The notes beneath the pieces were generated by a model. The model ran no database searches. It was not told the DNA's origin and worked only from the letters and a program-made list of their open reading frames with translations. Source: Streptomyces sp. NRRL B-1140 (lineage in GTDB: Bacteria; Actinomycetota; Actinomycetes; Streptomycetales; Streptomycetaceae). From it: 64,000 bases of DNA. The stretch is taken from the NCBI RefSeq assembly GCF_001280065.1, contig NZ_LGEA01000089.1, positions 62,001-126,000 on the forward strand, written 5' to 3'. Of this stretch, positions 7,323 to 16,778 are shown in pieces (within the stretch, counting starts at the first letter, position 1; every line of letters begins with the position of its first letter). The position numbers and the translations under genes were made by a program.

Positions 7323-7532
7323 ATGTATCAGGCGGTGCGGGCACGACTGTGTGCCCTGGTGTGCGGGATGCGCGCGGCGCGGCGGGACGGAGGGATGGTC
7401 ACCTCCGAGTACGCGATGGGAATCGTCGCGGCGGTGGCGTTCGCCGTGGTGCTCTACAAGGTCGTCACGAGCGGCGCGGTCAGCGCGGAGCTGCAGAAGA
7501 TCGTGAAGGACGCCCTCAATGCGCGGATGTGA
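7323..7532 (+). CDS. Flp-type pilin (DUF4244-like)
   Basis: This 69-residue prepilin has a positively charged leader ending at GG, then MVTSEYAMG followed by a single hydrophobic helix (IVAAVAFAVVLYKVV). Cleavage after Gly would put Glu at +5 and Tyr at +6, the Flp prepilin signature. The mature pilin would be about 45 residues, normal for Flp. It sits 70 bases after tadC, has its own ribosome site (GGGGGTT) and overlaps the TadE start by 14 bases. Confidence 0.85.
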   Translation: MYQAVRARLCALVCGMRAARRDGGMVTSEYAMGIVAAVAFAVVLYKVVTSGAVSAELQKIVKDALNARM

Positions 7533-7878
7533 GCGGGGCGCGGACCGGGGGTTCGTCACGGCGGAATCGGCCGTGGTGCTGCCGGTGCTGGTGATGTTCG
7601 CGATGGCGCTGGTGTGGGGGCTGCTGGTCGTGGCCGCGCAGATCCAGTGCGTGGACGCGGCGCGGACGGGCGCGCGTGCAGCGGCCCGCCAGGACTCGCC
7701 GGGCGCGGTCGTGAGGCTGACCCGCGAGGCGGCGCCGCCCGGCGCGAAGGTGACGGTCAGCCGGGACGCGGAGCACGTCCGGGTGACCGTCGTGGCCGAA
7801 CCGCCGGTGCTGCGGGGGCTGTCCTTCGCCGTGCGCGAGGAGGCCGTGGCGTCGGTGGAGGAGGCGGTGGGCACGTGA
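7519..7878 (+). CDS. TadE-like pseudopilin
   Basis: This 119-residue minor pilin has a short basic leader ending RGFVTAESAVVLPVLV, so cleavage after Gly places Glu at +5. One TM helix follows (VLPVLVMFAMALVWGLLVVAAQ), then a periplasmic/extracytoplasmic domain with the TadE sequence CVDAARTGARAAARQ. It overlaps the pilin gene and its TGA overlaps the next GTG (GTGA), so the three small genes form one translational unit. Confidence 0.85.
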   Translation: MRGCERGADRGFVTAESAVVLPVLVMFAMALVWGLLVVAAQIQCVDAARTGARAAARQDSPGAVVRLTREAAPPGAKVTVSRDAEHVRVTVVAEPPVLRGLSFAVREEAVASVEEAVGT

Positions 7879-8312
7879 GAGGGGGCCGAGCGGTGGTGGG
7901 GCCGGACCGGGGCTCCGCCACCGTCTGGAGCGTCGGGGCGATCGCCGTGTTGTGCGTGGTGTTCGGTGTCGTCCTCGCGCTGGGGCAGGCCGTCGTCGTC
8001 CGTCATCGTGCGGCGGGCGGGGCCGATCTCGCGGCGCTCGCCGCGGCGGACCACTGGGCCGAGGGCGGCACGACGGCCTGCGCCCGTGCCGGCCGGCTGG
8101 CCGGGGCGCAGGGTGTGCGGCTCGTGCGGTGCGAGGTCGCCGGTGACGTTTCCGACGTGACGGTGGCGTCGGGCCGCGGACCGTTCACGGTGGAGGTCAG
8201 GGCGCGGGCGGGGCCTCCGACGGCTCCGCCGGGCCGCTCGGCGGGTTCGGAGGGGACGGCGCCTCGTCCCCCGGCTCCTTCTCCTCCGGCGCCCCCTCCA
8301 GCAACACCGTGA
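7875..8312 (+). CDS. TadG/Rv3654c-like secreted helicase-neighbour pseudopilin
   Basis: This 145-residue protein starts at GTG 7875. Its N-terminus reads DRGSATVWSVGAIAVLCV, a prepilin-like G/SATVW site followed by one TM helix, then AAGGADLAALAAADHWAEG, typical of the actinobacterial Rv3654c/TadG-like family. The last 35 residues are Pro/Ala-rich low complexity. They are encoded by DNA that is also the antisense of the end of the convergent helicase gene, an overlap of 116 bp. The core protein is convincing; the tail may be an evolutionary extension into the neighbour. Confidence 0.75.
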   Translation: MRGGRAVVGPDRGSATVWSVGAIAVLCVVFGVVLALGQAVVVRHRAAGGADLAALAAADHWAEGGTTACARAGRLAGAQGVRLVRCEVAGDVSDVTVASGRGPFTVEVRARAGPPTAPPGRSAGSEGTAPRPPAPSPPAPPPATP

Positions 8313-10650
8313 GGAGCCGCACCGCCCCCCTCTTGTGCAGCGGGTCGTTGCCGTTGCCGCACTTGGGGGACTGGATGCAGGACGGGCAGCCGGCGTCGCA
8401 CTCGCAGGACGCGATGGCCTGGCGGGTGGCGGTCAGCCAGGTGCGGGCGGTGTGGAAGGCGCGCTCCGCGAAGCCCGCACCGCCCGGGTGGCCGTCGTAG
8501 ACGAAGACCGTGGGCAGGAGCGTGTCGGGGTGGAGCGGGATCGAGACGCCGCCGATGTCCCAGCGGTCGCAGGTCGCGAAGAGGGGCAGCAGGCCGATCG
8601 AGGCGTGTTCGGCGGCGTGCAGGGAGCCGCCGAGGATCTCCGGGTTGATCCGGGCGCGGTCCAGCTGGTCCTCGGTGACGGTCCACCACACGGCCCGGGT
8701 GCGCAGCGTTCGGGGAGGCAGGTCGAGTTTCGTCTCGCCCAGGACCTCACCCGTGATGAGCCGGCGGCGCAGGAAGGAGACGACCTGGTTGGTGACCTCG
8801 ACGGAGCCGTAGCAGAGGCGGCCGTCGCCCCAGGGGATCTCCACGTCCGTCTCCAGGACGGAGATGGACGTGGTGTCGCGGGCGACCGTGGAGTAAGGCG
8901 GGGCGGCCTCCTCGACGAGGGCGACGGAGTCCTCCAGGTCCAGCGACCGCACCACGTAGGTGCGGCCCTGGTGGAGGTGGACCGCCCCCTCGTGGACCGT
9001 CGAGTGCGCGGCGCCGGCGTCGACCGTGCCGAGCAGCCGGCCCGTGCCGGTCTCGACGACCTGCACCGGGCGCCCGCCCTCACCTCGGATGTCGGTCAGG
9101 TCGGCGGCGCGCTCGCGACGGGTCCAGTGCCAGGCCCTGGTGCGGCGACGCAGCAGCTTCGCGGCCTCCAGCTGGGGCAGCAAGCCCTCGCTCGCCGGGC
9201 CGAACAGGCCGAGGTCCTCGTCCGTCAGGGGCAGCTCCGCCGCGGCCGCGCACAGGTGCGGGGCCAGCACGTAGGGGTTGTCGGGGTCGAGGACGGTCGA
9301 TTCGACGGGTTGGTCGAACAGGGCCTCGGGGTGGTGGACGAGATAGGTGTCCAGCGGGTCGTCGCGGGCGACCAGGACGGCCAGGGCCCCCTGCCCGGAC
9401 CGTCCGGCCCGGCCCGCCTGCTGCCAGAGGGAGGCCCGGGTGCCCGGGTAGCCGGCGATGACGACCGCGTCGAGGCCGGAGATGTCGATGCCGAGTTCGA
9501 GGGCGTTTGTCGCGGCGAGGCCCAGGAGTTCACCCGAATGGAGGGCTTGTTCGAGAGCACGGCGCTCCTCCGGGAGATAGCCGCCCCGGTACGCCGCGAC
9601 ACGCCGGGTCAGGGACCGGTCGACCTCGGCGAGACGCTCCTGGGAGATGACCGAGATCAGCTCGGCGCCACGCCGGGAGCGGACGAAGGCGACCGAGCGC
9701 ACGCCCTGCACGGTGAGATCGGTCAGCAGGTCGGCGGCCTCGGCGGTGGCCGTGCGGCGGACGGGGGCGCCCTTCTCGCCGTGCAGCTCGGTCAGCGGCG
9801 GTTCCCAGAGGGCGAACACCAGTTCACCGCGCGGGGAGGCGTCGTCGGCCACCTCCAGCACCGGCAGGCCGGTGAGGCGCCGGGCGGCCACGGAGGGCTC
9901 CGCGGCCGTCGCCGAGGCCAGCAGGAACACGGGCGACGCGCCGTAGCGGGCGCACAGGCGGCGTAGCCGGCGCAGCACCTGGGCGACGTGGGAGCCGAAG
10001 ACACCGCGGTAGGTGTGGCACTCGTCGACGACGACGTACTTCAGCGACTTCAGGAAGGAGGACCAGCGGGGGTGGGACGGCAGGATGCCCCGATGCAGCA
10101 TGTCGGGGTTGGTCAGGACGTAGTTGCCGTACTGGCGGATCCACTCGCGTTCCTCGAACGGAGTGTCGCCGTCGTACACGGCCGCGCGCACCGAATGGCC
10201 CAACGGGTGTGAAAGTTCCTTCACCGACCGGCACTGGTCCGCCGCGAGCGCCTTGGTCGGAGCGAGGTAGAGGGCGGTCGCGCCCCGGCCGTTCGGGGCC
10301 TCGGCACCCTCCAGGAGGGTGGAAAGGACCGGCACGAGGTAGGCCAGGGACTTGCCGGAGGCCGTGCCGGTGGCGACGACGACGGACTCGCCGTCCAGGG
10401 CGTGCTCGGCCGCCCGTGCCTGGTGGGCCCAGGGATGCTCGATGCCCGCGGCCCGCACGGCGGCCACCACCTCCGCGCGGATCCGGTCGGGCCAGACGGC
10501 ATGCCGACCCTCACGCGGGGGCAAGTGCTCCGTATGAGTAATGCGCGAAGCCCTGCTCGGACCGGACGCGAGGCGGTCCAGGACCGCGCCCGGCGCGGGC
10601 CGGGAGGCGGGGTCCGTCGGGGTCCGATCGGATCGGTGATTCTTGGCCAT
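8197..10650 (-). CDS. DEAD/DEAH helicase with DUF1998, MrfA/YprA-like
   Basis: This superfamily 2 helicase of 817 residues probably acts in DNA repair; the B. subtilis relative MrfA acts on mitomycin damage. Walker A is ATGTASGKS at about 93-101, the motif II box is DECH, and motif VI is QQAGRAGRSG. The C-terminal DUF1998-type part carries the four-cysteine cluster CECDAGCPSCIQSPKC of this family. I choose ATG 10650; the frame is open further upstream, but that part runs into the bldG promoter and coding DNA. The Pro/Glu-rich tail overlaps the end of the TadG-like gene. It is divergent from bldG across a 159-bp gap. Confidence 0.88.
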   Translation of the reverse strand: MAKNHRSDRTPTDPASRPAPGAVLDRLASGPSRASRITHTEHLPPREGRHAVWPDRIRAEVVAAVRAAGIEHPWAHQARAAEHALDGESVVVATGTASGKSLAYLVPVLSTLLEGAEAPNGRGATALYLAPTKALAADQCRSVKELSHPLGHSVRAAVYDGDTPFEEREWIRQYGNYVLTNPDMLHRGILPSHPRWSSFLKSLKYVVVDECHTYRGVFGSHVAQVLRRLRRLCARYGASPVFLLASATAAEPSVAARRLTGLPVLEVADDASPRGELVFALWEPPLTELHGEKGAPVRRTATAEAADLLTDLTVQGVRSVAFVRSRRGAELISVISQERLAEVDRSLTRRVAAYRGGYLPEERRALEQALHSGELLGLAATNALELGIDISGLDAVVIAGYPGTRASLWQQAGRAGRSGQGALAVLVARDDPLDTYLVHHPEALFDQPVESTVLDPDNPYVLAPHLCAAAAELPLTDEDLGLFGPASEGLLPQLEAAKLLRRRTRAWHWTRRERAADLTDIRGEGGRPVQVVETGTGRLLGTVDAGAAHSTVHEGAVHLHQGRTYVVRSLDLEDSVALVEEAAPPYSTVARDTTSISVLETDVEIPWGDGRLCYGSVEVTNQVVSFLRRRLITGEVLGETKLDLPPRTLRTRAVWWTVTEDQLDRARINPEILGGSLHAAEHASIGLLPLFATCDRWDIGGVSIPLHPDTLLPTVFVYDGHPGGAGFAERAFHTARTWLTATRQAIASCECDAGCPSCIQSPKCGNGNDPLHKRGAVRLLTVLLEGAPEEKEPGDEAPSPPNPPSGPAEPSEAPPAP

Positions 10651-10809
10651 CGGCACCGAGTGTGTCACTGGAGTGACGGACAATGGAGCCAAGGCGTCGT
10701 GCACGCCTGCCGGTAAGTGATTGAATGCCATCGCGGCTGGCGAAGCGTCCAGGGGCTGAAGCCGAATGCCCCAAGGGCGACCGCTCGATAGCAAGGTGCT
10801 GGAGGATCC

Positions 10810-11151
10810 GTGGACCTGTCCCTGTCGACCGAAACCATGGGCGATCGCACGATCGTCAGGGTCGGTGGCGAAATCGACGTATATACCGCGCCCAAGCTGC
10901 GCGAGCAGTTGGTCGAGCTGGTGAACGACGGCAGTTTCCACCTTGTCGTCGACATGGAGGGCGTGGACTTCCTCGACTCCACCGGACTCGGCGTACTGGT
11001 CGGCGGCCTGAAGCGCGTGCGGGCCCATGAGGGCTCACTGCGCCTGGTCTGCAACCAGGAGCGCATTCTGAAGATCTTCCGTATCACCGGCCTCACCAAG
11101 GTGTTCCCGATTCACACCTCGGTCGAGGAAGCGGTTGCGGCCACCGACTGA
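10810..11151 (+). CDS. bldG: Anti-anti-sigma factor BldG
   Basis: This 113-residue STAS-domain switch protein controls development and antibiotic production in Streptomyces. The phospho-acceptor is Ser57 within [16 protein letters not shown]. The sequence [20 protein letters not shown] and the C-terminus are, as I remember them, nearly identical to S. coelicolor BldG. It starts with GTG 10810 behind GGAGGA. The neighbouring downstream gene encodes the HATPase-type anti-sigma factor that BldG antagonises, the conserved arrangement. Confidence 0.95.
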   Translation: MDLSLSTETMGDRTIVRVGGEIDVYTAPKLREQLVELVNDGSFHLVVDMEGVDFLDSTGLGVLVGGLKRVRAHEGSLRLVCNQERILKIFRITGLTKVFPIHTSVEEAVAATD

Positions 11152-11270
11152 CGCCGGTCCCGGGCCATGTGCCCGGGACGGCCGACGGTCGGCGAAGAAA
11201 GACCGAGGGGGCCCGGGCTTCGGCGGCCCGGAGCCTCTCGACAGCACGCCCGAAGTTGCGAGGGGGATGC

Positions 11271-11708
11271 ATGGCCACCGTTGAGCTCCGCTTCAGCGCG
11301 CTGCCCGAGCACGTCAGGACCGCCCGGCTGGTGGCGGCTGCGGTGGCGCGCAGGGCCGGAGTGGACGAGGCCGTCCTCGACGAGGTCAGGCTCGCCGTCG
11401 GCGAGGCGTGCACCCGGGCCGTCGGGCTGCACCAGACCGTCGGGATCTCGGCGCCGGTGAAGGTGCTGCTGATCGAGGAGGAGAAGCAGTTCTCCATCGA
11501 GGTCGGCGACGAGGCCCCGCACGCGGTGGCCGGCGGGCGCGCCCCCGGCGAAGGACCCGGCGACTCCGACGGTGAGGCCGACGAGGACGAGATGGGCCTC
11601 GCGGTCATCAGCGGACTCGTCGACGACGTCGAGGTCAGCGCGGGTGAGCACGGCGGCCTGATCAAGATGACCTGGCCGACCACGCCGCCGCCGACGATTC
11701 TGGTCTGA
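11271..11708 (+). CDS. Anti-sigma factor, RsbW-type kinase (BldG partner)
   Basis: This 145-residue HATPase_c protein should bind and phosphorylate BldG and sequester a sigma factor. The N-box is LDEVRLAVGEACTRAVGLH at about 40-58, the G1-like region is FSIEVGDEAP, and a G2-like region is MGLAVISGLVDDVEV. An acidic insertion (about 95-108, DSDGEADEDE) separates G1 and G2. ATG 11271 has GAGGGGG upstream. It lies 119 bases after bldG and is followed by a strong terminator. In S. coelicolor the product in this position is known as a direct BldG partner. Confidence 0.88.
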   Translation: MATVELRFSALPEHVRTARLVAAAVARRAGVDEAVLDEVRLAVGEACTRAVGLHQTVGISAPVKVLLIEEEKQFSIEVGDEAPHAVAGGRAPGEGPGDSDGEADEDEMGLAVISGLVDDVEVSAGEHGGLIKMTWPTTPPPTILV

Positions 11709-11735
11709 CACCGCCACCGCACACACCCGTTCTTC

Positions 11736-11763
11736 CGAAGGGCCCCACCCGTGGGGCCCTTCG
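11736..11763 (+). terminator. Terminator of the bldG operon
   Basis: CGAAGGGCCCCA (11736-11747) pairs perfectly with TGGGGCCCTTCG (11752-11763) around a CCCG loop. It is symmetric, so it could act in both directions. Confidence 0.85.
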
Positions 11764-11981
11764 TCATGTGCGGGTGTCAGTGGTCGCCTTTACAGTAGTT
11801 CCTGAGCCGTTCAATGCGTGAATTCGTTCACGATCATTCGCGTGCTCCCGGTAGTCCCAGAATGCTTTCAGGGCATTACCCCGGAAGGCCAATTCCGTTT
11901 ATCGCGCTCTGTTTTGATCAGGTTCCGGTACCTACAATCCCGTCCACATCTTGAGCTCAGCCCAAGCGTCAAGGAGGACGA

Positions 11982-14387
11982 ATGGCGGGGCTTTCCCTCT
12001 CACAGCAGTCGGGCCATCCCACAGACCTCGCAGCAGCCGTACTCACCGATGGCAACCGCGTTCTGATCGTGGTCATCGCGGTCGTCGCACTGGCGGCGCT
12101 GGCGGTCGCGGGCGTCCTGGTGCGCCAGGTGCTCGCGGCCGGCGAGGGCACCGACAGCATGAAGCAGATCGCCGCAGCGGTCCAGGAAGGCGCCAACGCC
12201 TATCTGGCCCGTCAGCTGCGCACGCTCGGCGTATTCGCCGTGGTCGTGTTCTTCCTGCTCATGCTGCTGCCCGCGGACGACTGGAGTCAGCGTGCCGGAC
12301 GGTCGGTGTTCTTTCTGATCGGAGCGGCGTTCTCGGCGGCCACCGGCTATATCGGCATGTGGCTCGCCGTGCGCAGCAATGTGCGTGTCGCCGCGGCGGC
12401 GCGTGAAGCGACCCCGGCCGCAGGCGAGCCGGAAAAGGATCTGACCGCCGTCTCGCACAAGGCGATGAAGATCGCCTTTCGTACGGGGGGCGTGGTCGGC
12501 ATGTTCACCGTGGGCCTCGGCCTGCTCGGCGCCTCCTGCGTCGTGCTGGTCTACGCGGCCGACGCGCCCAAGGTGCTCGAGGGGTTCGGTCTCGGGGCCG
12601 CGCTGATCGCGATGTTCATGCGGGTCGGCGGCGGCATCTTCACCAAGGCCGCCGACGTCGGCGCCGACCTGGTCGGCAAGGTCGAGCAGGGCATTCCGGA
12701 GGACGATCCGCGCAATGCCGCGACCATCGCCGACAACGTGGGCGACAACGTCGGCGACTGCGCGGGGATGGCGGCCGACCTCTTCGAGTCGTACGCCGTG
12801 ACCCTGGTCGCCGCGCTCATCCTGGGCTCGGCCGCCTTCGGGGACGTGGGGCTCGGCTTCCCGCTGCTCGTGCCGGCGATCGGTGTGATCACGGCCATGA
12901 TCGGCATCTTCGCGGTGGCGCCCCGGCGCGCCGACCGCAGTGGCATGAGCGCCATCAACCGCGGGTTCTTCATCTCCGCGGTGATCTCGCTGGTGCTGGT
13001 GGCGGTCGCCGTCTTCGTGTACCTGCCGGGGAAGTACTCCGAGCTCGACGGGGTCACCGACCCCGCGATCCTGGGCAAGGACGGCGACCCGCGCGTTCTC
13101 GCCCTGGTCGCGGTGGCCATCGGCATCGTGCTCGCCGCCCTCATCCAGCAACTGACCGGCTACTTCACCGAGACCACCCGCCGGCCCGTGCGGGACATCG
13201 GCAAGACCTCGCTCACCGGCCCGGCCACCGTCGTCCTCGCCGGTATCTCCGTGGGTCTCGAATCGGCCGTTTACACCGCCCTGTTGATCGGACTCGGCGT
13301 GTACGGGGCGTTCCTGCTCGGCGGCACGTCGATCATGCTGGCGCTGTTCGCGGTGGCGCTGGCAGGCACCGGTCTGCTCACCACGGTCGGTGTGATCGTC
13401 GCGATGGACACCTTCGGGCCGGTCTCCGACAACGCGCAGGGCATCGCGGAGATGTCCGGGGACGTCGAGGGCGCGGGCGCGCAGGTGCTGACCAACCTGG
13501 ACGCGGTCGGCAACACCACCAAGGCGATCACCAAGGGCATCGCGATCGCCACGGCCGTGCTCGCGGCGGCGGCGCTGTTCGGGTCGTACCGCGACGCGAT
13601 CATCACCGGCGCACGGGACGTGGGCGAGAAACTCAGCGGGGAGGGCGCCCCGATGAGCCTGATGATGGACATCTCCCAGCCCAACAACCTCGTGGGTCTC
13701 GTCGCGGGTGCGGCGGTCGTCTTCCTCTTCTCGGGGCTGGCGATCAACGCCGTGTCGCGGTCGGCGGGTTCGGTGGTCTACGAGGTGCGCCGGCAGTTCC
13801 GTGAGAAGCCCGGGATCATGGACTACAGCGAGAAACCGGAGTACGGCAAGGTCGTCGACATCTGTACCAAGGACGCCCTGCGCGAGCTGGCCACGCCCGG
13901 TCTGCTGGCCGTGATGGCTCCCATCTTCATCGGCTTCACGCTCGGCGTGGGAGCGCTCGGGGCGTTCCTGGCGGGCGCGATCGGCGCGGGCACGCTGATG
14001 GCGGTGTTCCTCGCCAACTCCGGTGGCGCCTGGGACAACGCCAAGAAGCTCGTCGAGGACGGCCACCACGGCGGCAAGGGCGGCGAGGCCCATGCGGCGA
14101 CGGTGATCGGAGACACGGTCGGCGACCCCTTCAAGGACACCGCGGGCCCCGCGATCAACCCGCTGCTGAAGGTCATGAACCTGGTGTCGCTGCTCATCGC
14201 GCCCGCGGTGATCAAGTTCTCCTACGGTCCGGACAGGAGCATCGGGGTGCGGATCATGATCGCCGTCCTGGCTTTCCTCGTGATCGCCGGGGCGGTGTAC
14301 GTCTCAAAGCGGCGCGGAATCGCCATGGGTGACGAAGACAATGCCGGTTCGCAGCCCAAGTCCGCCGATCCGGCGGTGGTTTCGTAG
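11982..14387 (+). CDS. hppA: Proton-translocating pyrophosphatase, K+-independent type
   Basis: This 801-residue membrane pump couples pyrophosphate hydrolysis to proton export. About 16 TM helices are evident. The catalytic signature DVGADLVGKVEQGIPEDDPR lies at about residues 222-241, followed by NVGDNVGDCAGMAADLFES. The later motif GNTTKAITKG has Lys where K+-dependent pumps have Ala, which marks the K+-independent class. ATG 11982 has AAGGAGG eight bases upstream. The 218-bp upstream region after the bldG terminator must hold its promoter. The C-terminus ends with a short hydrophilic tail. Confidence 0.95.
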   Translation: MAGLSLSQQSGHPTDLAAAVLTDGNRVLIVVIAVVALAALAVAGVLVRQVLAAGEGTDSMKQIAAAVQEGANAYLARQLRTLGVFAVVVFFLLMLLPADDWSQRAGRSVFFLIGAAFSAATGYIGMWLAVRSNVRVAAAAREATPAAGEPEKDLTAVSHKAMKIAFRTGGVVGMFTVGLGLLGASCVVLVYAADAPKVLEGFGLGAALIAMFMRVGGGIFTKAADVGADLVGKVEQGIPEDDPRNAATIADNVGDNVGDCAGMAADLFESYAVTLVAALILGSAAFGDVGLGFPLLVPAIGVITAMIGIFAVAPRRADRSGMSAINRGFFISAVISLVLVAVAVFVYLPGKYSELDGVTDPAILGKDGDPRVLALVAVAIGIVLAALIQQLTGYFTETTRRPVRDIGKTSLTGPATVVLAGISVGLESAVYTALLIGLGVYGAFLLGGTSIMLALFAVALAGTGLLTTVGVIVAMDTFGPVSDNAQGIAEMSGDVEGAGAQVLTNLDAVGNTTKAITKGIAIATAVLAAAALFGSYRDAIITGARDVGEKLSGEGAPMSLMMDISQPNNLVGLVAGAAVVFLFSGLAINAVSRSAGSVVYEVRRQFREKPGIMDYSEKPEYGKVVDICTKDALRELATPGLLAVMAPIFIGFTLGVGALGAFLAGAIGAGTLMAVFLANSGGAWDNAKKLVEDGHHGGKGGEAHAATVIGDTVGDPFKDTAGPAINPLLKVMNLVSLLIAPAVIKFSYGPDRSIGVRIMIAVLAFLVIAGAVYVSKRRGIAMGDEDNAGSQPKSADPAVVS

Positions 14388-14419
14388 GGAGGATTCCCCA
14401 GCCCCAGCTCAAGGTGCGG

Positions 14420-14453
14420 GCGGGCGGCACGCGTTGGCGTGGCGTCCGCCCGC
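14420..14453 (+). terminator. Probable hppA terminator
   Basis: GCGGGCGGCACGC at 14420-14432 can pair with GCGTCCGCCCGC at 14442-14453 with one mismatch, 33 bases past the hppA stop. Confidence 0.6.
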
Positions 14454-14598
14454 GCCGTGTGGGTACACGATCACGCGTGAGCCTTCTCTCGCTTGGTGCA
14501 AAAGGTTACAAAACGGTCTTAATAGACGTCTGGCGTGCGGTTGTCGTGCATCTGGCGTGTATGTTCCGGGGCCGAGAGCCATGGAAGGGACCAATCCG

Positions 14599-15171
14599 GT
14601 GAACAAGAAGCTCGCGGCCGCACTGTCCGGCGGTGCGGTACTGGTACTGGCGCTGTCGGGCTGCGGCGGCGACGACGGCAACGACAAGCTGGACTCCTGG
14701 GCCAAGCAGGTCTGTGACGCCGTTCAGCCGCAGGCCAAGAAGATCGAGTCGGCCAATGCCGCGATCCAGAAGGAGACCTCGGACAACAGCACGCCGAAGG
14801 ACGTCCAGAAGACCGACGCGCAGGCCTTCCAGGACATGTCCGACGCCTACAAGGCGATCGGGAACGCTGTGAACAAGGCCGGGGCGCCTGACGTCGAGAA
14901 CGGCGAGAAGAAGCAGAAGGACGCGGTCAAGGAGCTCAACTCGATCTCCGCCTCGTACGCCTCCCTCAAGAAGCAGGTCGACGAGCTCGACACCAAGGAC
15001 CAGGGCAAGTTCGCCGACGGCCTGAAGGACATCGCCACCGAACTGGACAAGCTGAGCCAGAGCGGGAACGACGCCCTGAGGAACCTGGAGGAGGGCGAGG
15101 TCGGCCAGGCGATGGCCCAGCAGTCCAGCTGCAAGGCGGCCACGGCGTCGGCGGGGGCCACCCAGAGCTGA
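14599..15171 (+). CDS. Small secreted lipoprotein, helical
   Basis: This 190-residue protein has a clear lipoprotein signal: MNKKLAAALSGGAVLVLALS followed by the lipobox LSGC, giving a lipidated Cys at about residue 22. The mature part is highly charged and helical, with few aromatics and two further cysteines (VCDAVQ near the start, SSCKAA near the end) that could form a disulfide. GTG 14599 is chosen because GGAAGGGA sits seven bases upstream; ATG 14581 would put that site inside the gene. It resembles the small secreted helical lipoproteins beside hppA in other streptomycetes. Function is unknown. Confidence 0.8.
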   Translation: MNKKLAAALSGGAVLVLALSGCGGDDGNDKLDSWAKQVCDAVQPQAKKIESANAAIQKETSDNSTPKDVQKTDAQAFQDMSDAYKAIGNAVNKAGAPDVENGEKKQKDAVKELNSISASYASLKKQVDELDTKDQGKFADGLKDIATELDKLSQSGNDALRNLEEGEVGQAMAQQSSCKAATASAGATQS

Positions 15172-15248
15172 GGGAAAACGCGCCGCGGGGGCAGCTCGCC
15201 CCTGCACGGGCACGTGCGCCGTCCCTCCCGGCGGCCACAATGGGGGGC

Positions 15249-16778
15249 GTGAGTAACGCCAGCCAGACACCCCTGCCCCCGCTGCCCTCCTCCGACCGTC
15301 CCGAGGTCGCCGCCCGGCTCCGGGACGCCCTGCTCGCGGCCTCCTTCACCGCCGACGGGCTGCTCGAACTGCTCGGCGCCCCCGCGTACGCGGCGCTCGC
15401 CCGGAGCGAGACCGTGCCCGCTCTCCGGGCGACGCGCGGGGACACGCCGCTGGAGCTGCTCGTCCGGCTGTTCCTGCTCCAGCAGCCCGTGCCGCACGCG
15501 CGCGTGGCGGAGGTCCTGCCCGTGGACGCCTGTCTGGAGACCGGCTGGCTGACCCGGACCCGCGCAACCGACATCTCCGCGACGGTCGACGTCCGGCCCT
15601 ACGGCGGTCCCGGCGGCGAGGACTGGTACATCGTGTCCGACCTCGGCTGCGCGGTCGGCGGCGCCGGCGGTATCGGCCGGCGGGACGAAGGCGTCGTCCT
15701 CGGAGTCGGCGGCGCCTCCACGACCCTCGCCGGCATCACCGTGCGGACGCCCGTCGCCGCGGCACTCGACCTCGGCACCGGCTCCGGCATCCAGGCCCTG
15801 CACGCGGCGCAGCACGCCACGCGCGTGGTGGCCACCGATCTCAACCCGCGCGCCCTCCACATCACCGGCCTCACGCTGGCGCTGTCCGGCGCAGCGGCCG
15901 CCGATCTGCGCGAGGGCTCCCTCTTCGAACCGGTCCGGGGCGACGAGACGTACGACCTGATCGTGTCCAACCCGCCGTTCGTGATCTCGCCCGGCGCCCG
16001 GCTGACGTACCGCGACGGCGGGATGGGCGGGGACGATCTGTGCCGCACGCTCGTTCAGGAGGCAGGGGAGCGGCTGAACCAGGGCGGGTTCGCGCAGTTC
16101 CTCGCCAACTGGCAGCACGTCGAAGGGGAGGACTGGCAGGACAGGCTCAGGTCATGGGTGCCCCGCGGGTGCGACGCCTGGATCGTGCAGCGCGAGGTGC
16201 AGGACATCAACCAGTACGCCGAGCTGTGGCTGCGCGACGCCGGTGACCACCAGGGCGACGCGGCGGAGTACCAGGCGCGGTACGACGCATGGCTCGACGA
16301 GTTCGAGGCGCGCAAGGTGAAGGCCGTCGGCTTCGGCTGGATCACCCTGCGCAGGACGGACGCCGCCGTGCCCTCGCTCACCGTCGAGGAGTGGCCGCAT
16401 CCGGTCGAGCAGCCCCTCGGCGACACGATCCGGGCCCACTTCGACCGGCTCGACCACCTGCGCGACCACGACGACGCCGCCCTGCTCGAAGGGCACTTCC
16501 GGCTCGCCGCCGAGATCGTGCAGGAGCAGGTCGGGCTGCCCGGCGCGGAGGACCCCGAGCATGTCGTGCTGCGCCAGAACCGCGGCATGCGCCGGGCGAC
16601 CCGGGTGGACACGGTCGGCGCGGGCTTCGCGGGCGTGTGCGACGGCACGATGAGCGCCGGGCGCATCCTCGACGCCATCGCCCAGCTGATCGGGGAGGAC
16701 CCGGTGCTGCTGCGCGACCGCACCCCGGCCCAGATCCGGCTGCTGGTCGAGCAGGGGTTCCTGGAACCGGTCCGCTGA
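15249..16778 (+). CDS. SAM-dependent methyltransferase (N5-Gln/N6-Ade fold)
   Basis: This protein of about 509 residues has an N-terminal helical domain (about 1-165) and a Rossmann methyltransferase domain. Motif I is ALDLGTGSGIQALHAA and motif IV is YDLIVSNPPFVIS, so it belongs to the NPPF group acting on planar nitrogens of glutamine, adenine or guanine. The C-terminal third includes a second helical region. The substrate is unknown; rRNA or protein are the usual targets. The start may be GTG 15249 or ATG 15240. CACAAT at 15236-15241 lies seven bases before the GTG, which fits a leaderless transcript beginning at 15249. Confidence 0.8.
   Translation: MSNASQTPLPPLPSSDRPEVAARLRDALLAASFTADGLLELLGAPAYAALARSETVPALRATRGDTPLELLVRLFLLQQPVPHARVAEVLPVDACLETGWLTRTRATDISATVDVRPYGGPGGEDWYIVSDLGCAVGGAGGIGRRDEGVVLGVGGASTTLAGITVRTPVAAALDLGTGSGIQALHAAQHATRVVATDLNPRALHITGLTLALSGAAAADLREGSLFEPVRGDETYDLIVSNPPFVISPGARLTYRDGGMGGDDLCRTLVQEAGERLNQGGFAQFLANWQHVEGEDWQDRLRSWVPRGCDAWIVQREVQDINQYAELWLRDAGDHQGDAAEYQARYDAWLDEFEARKVKAVGFGWITLRRTDAAVPSLTVEEWPHPVEQPLGDTIRAHFDRLDHLRDHDDAALLEGHFRLAAEIVQEQVGLPGAEDPEHVVLRQNRGMRRATRVDTVGAGFAGVCDGTMSAGRILDAIAQLIGEDPVLLRDRTPAQIRLLVEQGFLEPVR

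Noticed and set aside
10651..11028. N-terminal extension of the helicase frame across bldG
   Set aside because: It would be antisense to bldG and its promoter. The ATG at 10650 gives a normal family start.
12000..14093. Long minus-strand frame opposite hppA
   Set aside because: The plus strand encodes a textbook pyrophosphatase, and the antisense product is low complexity (His/Asp/Arg).
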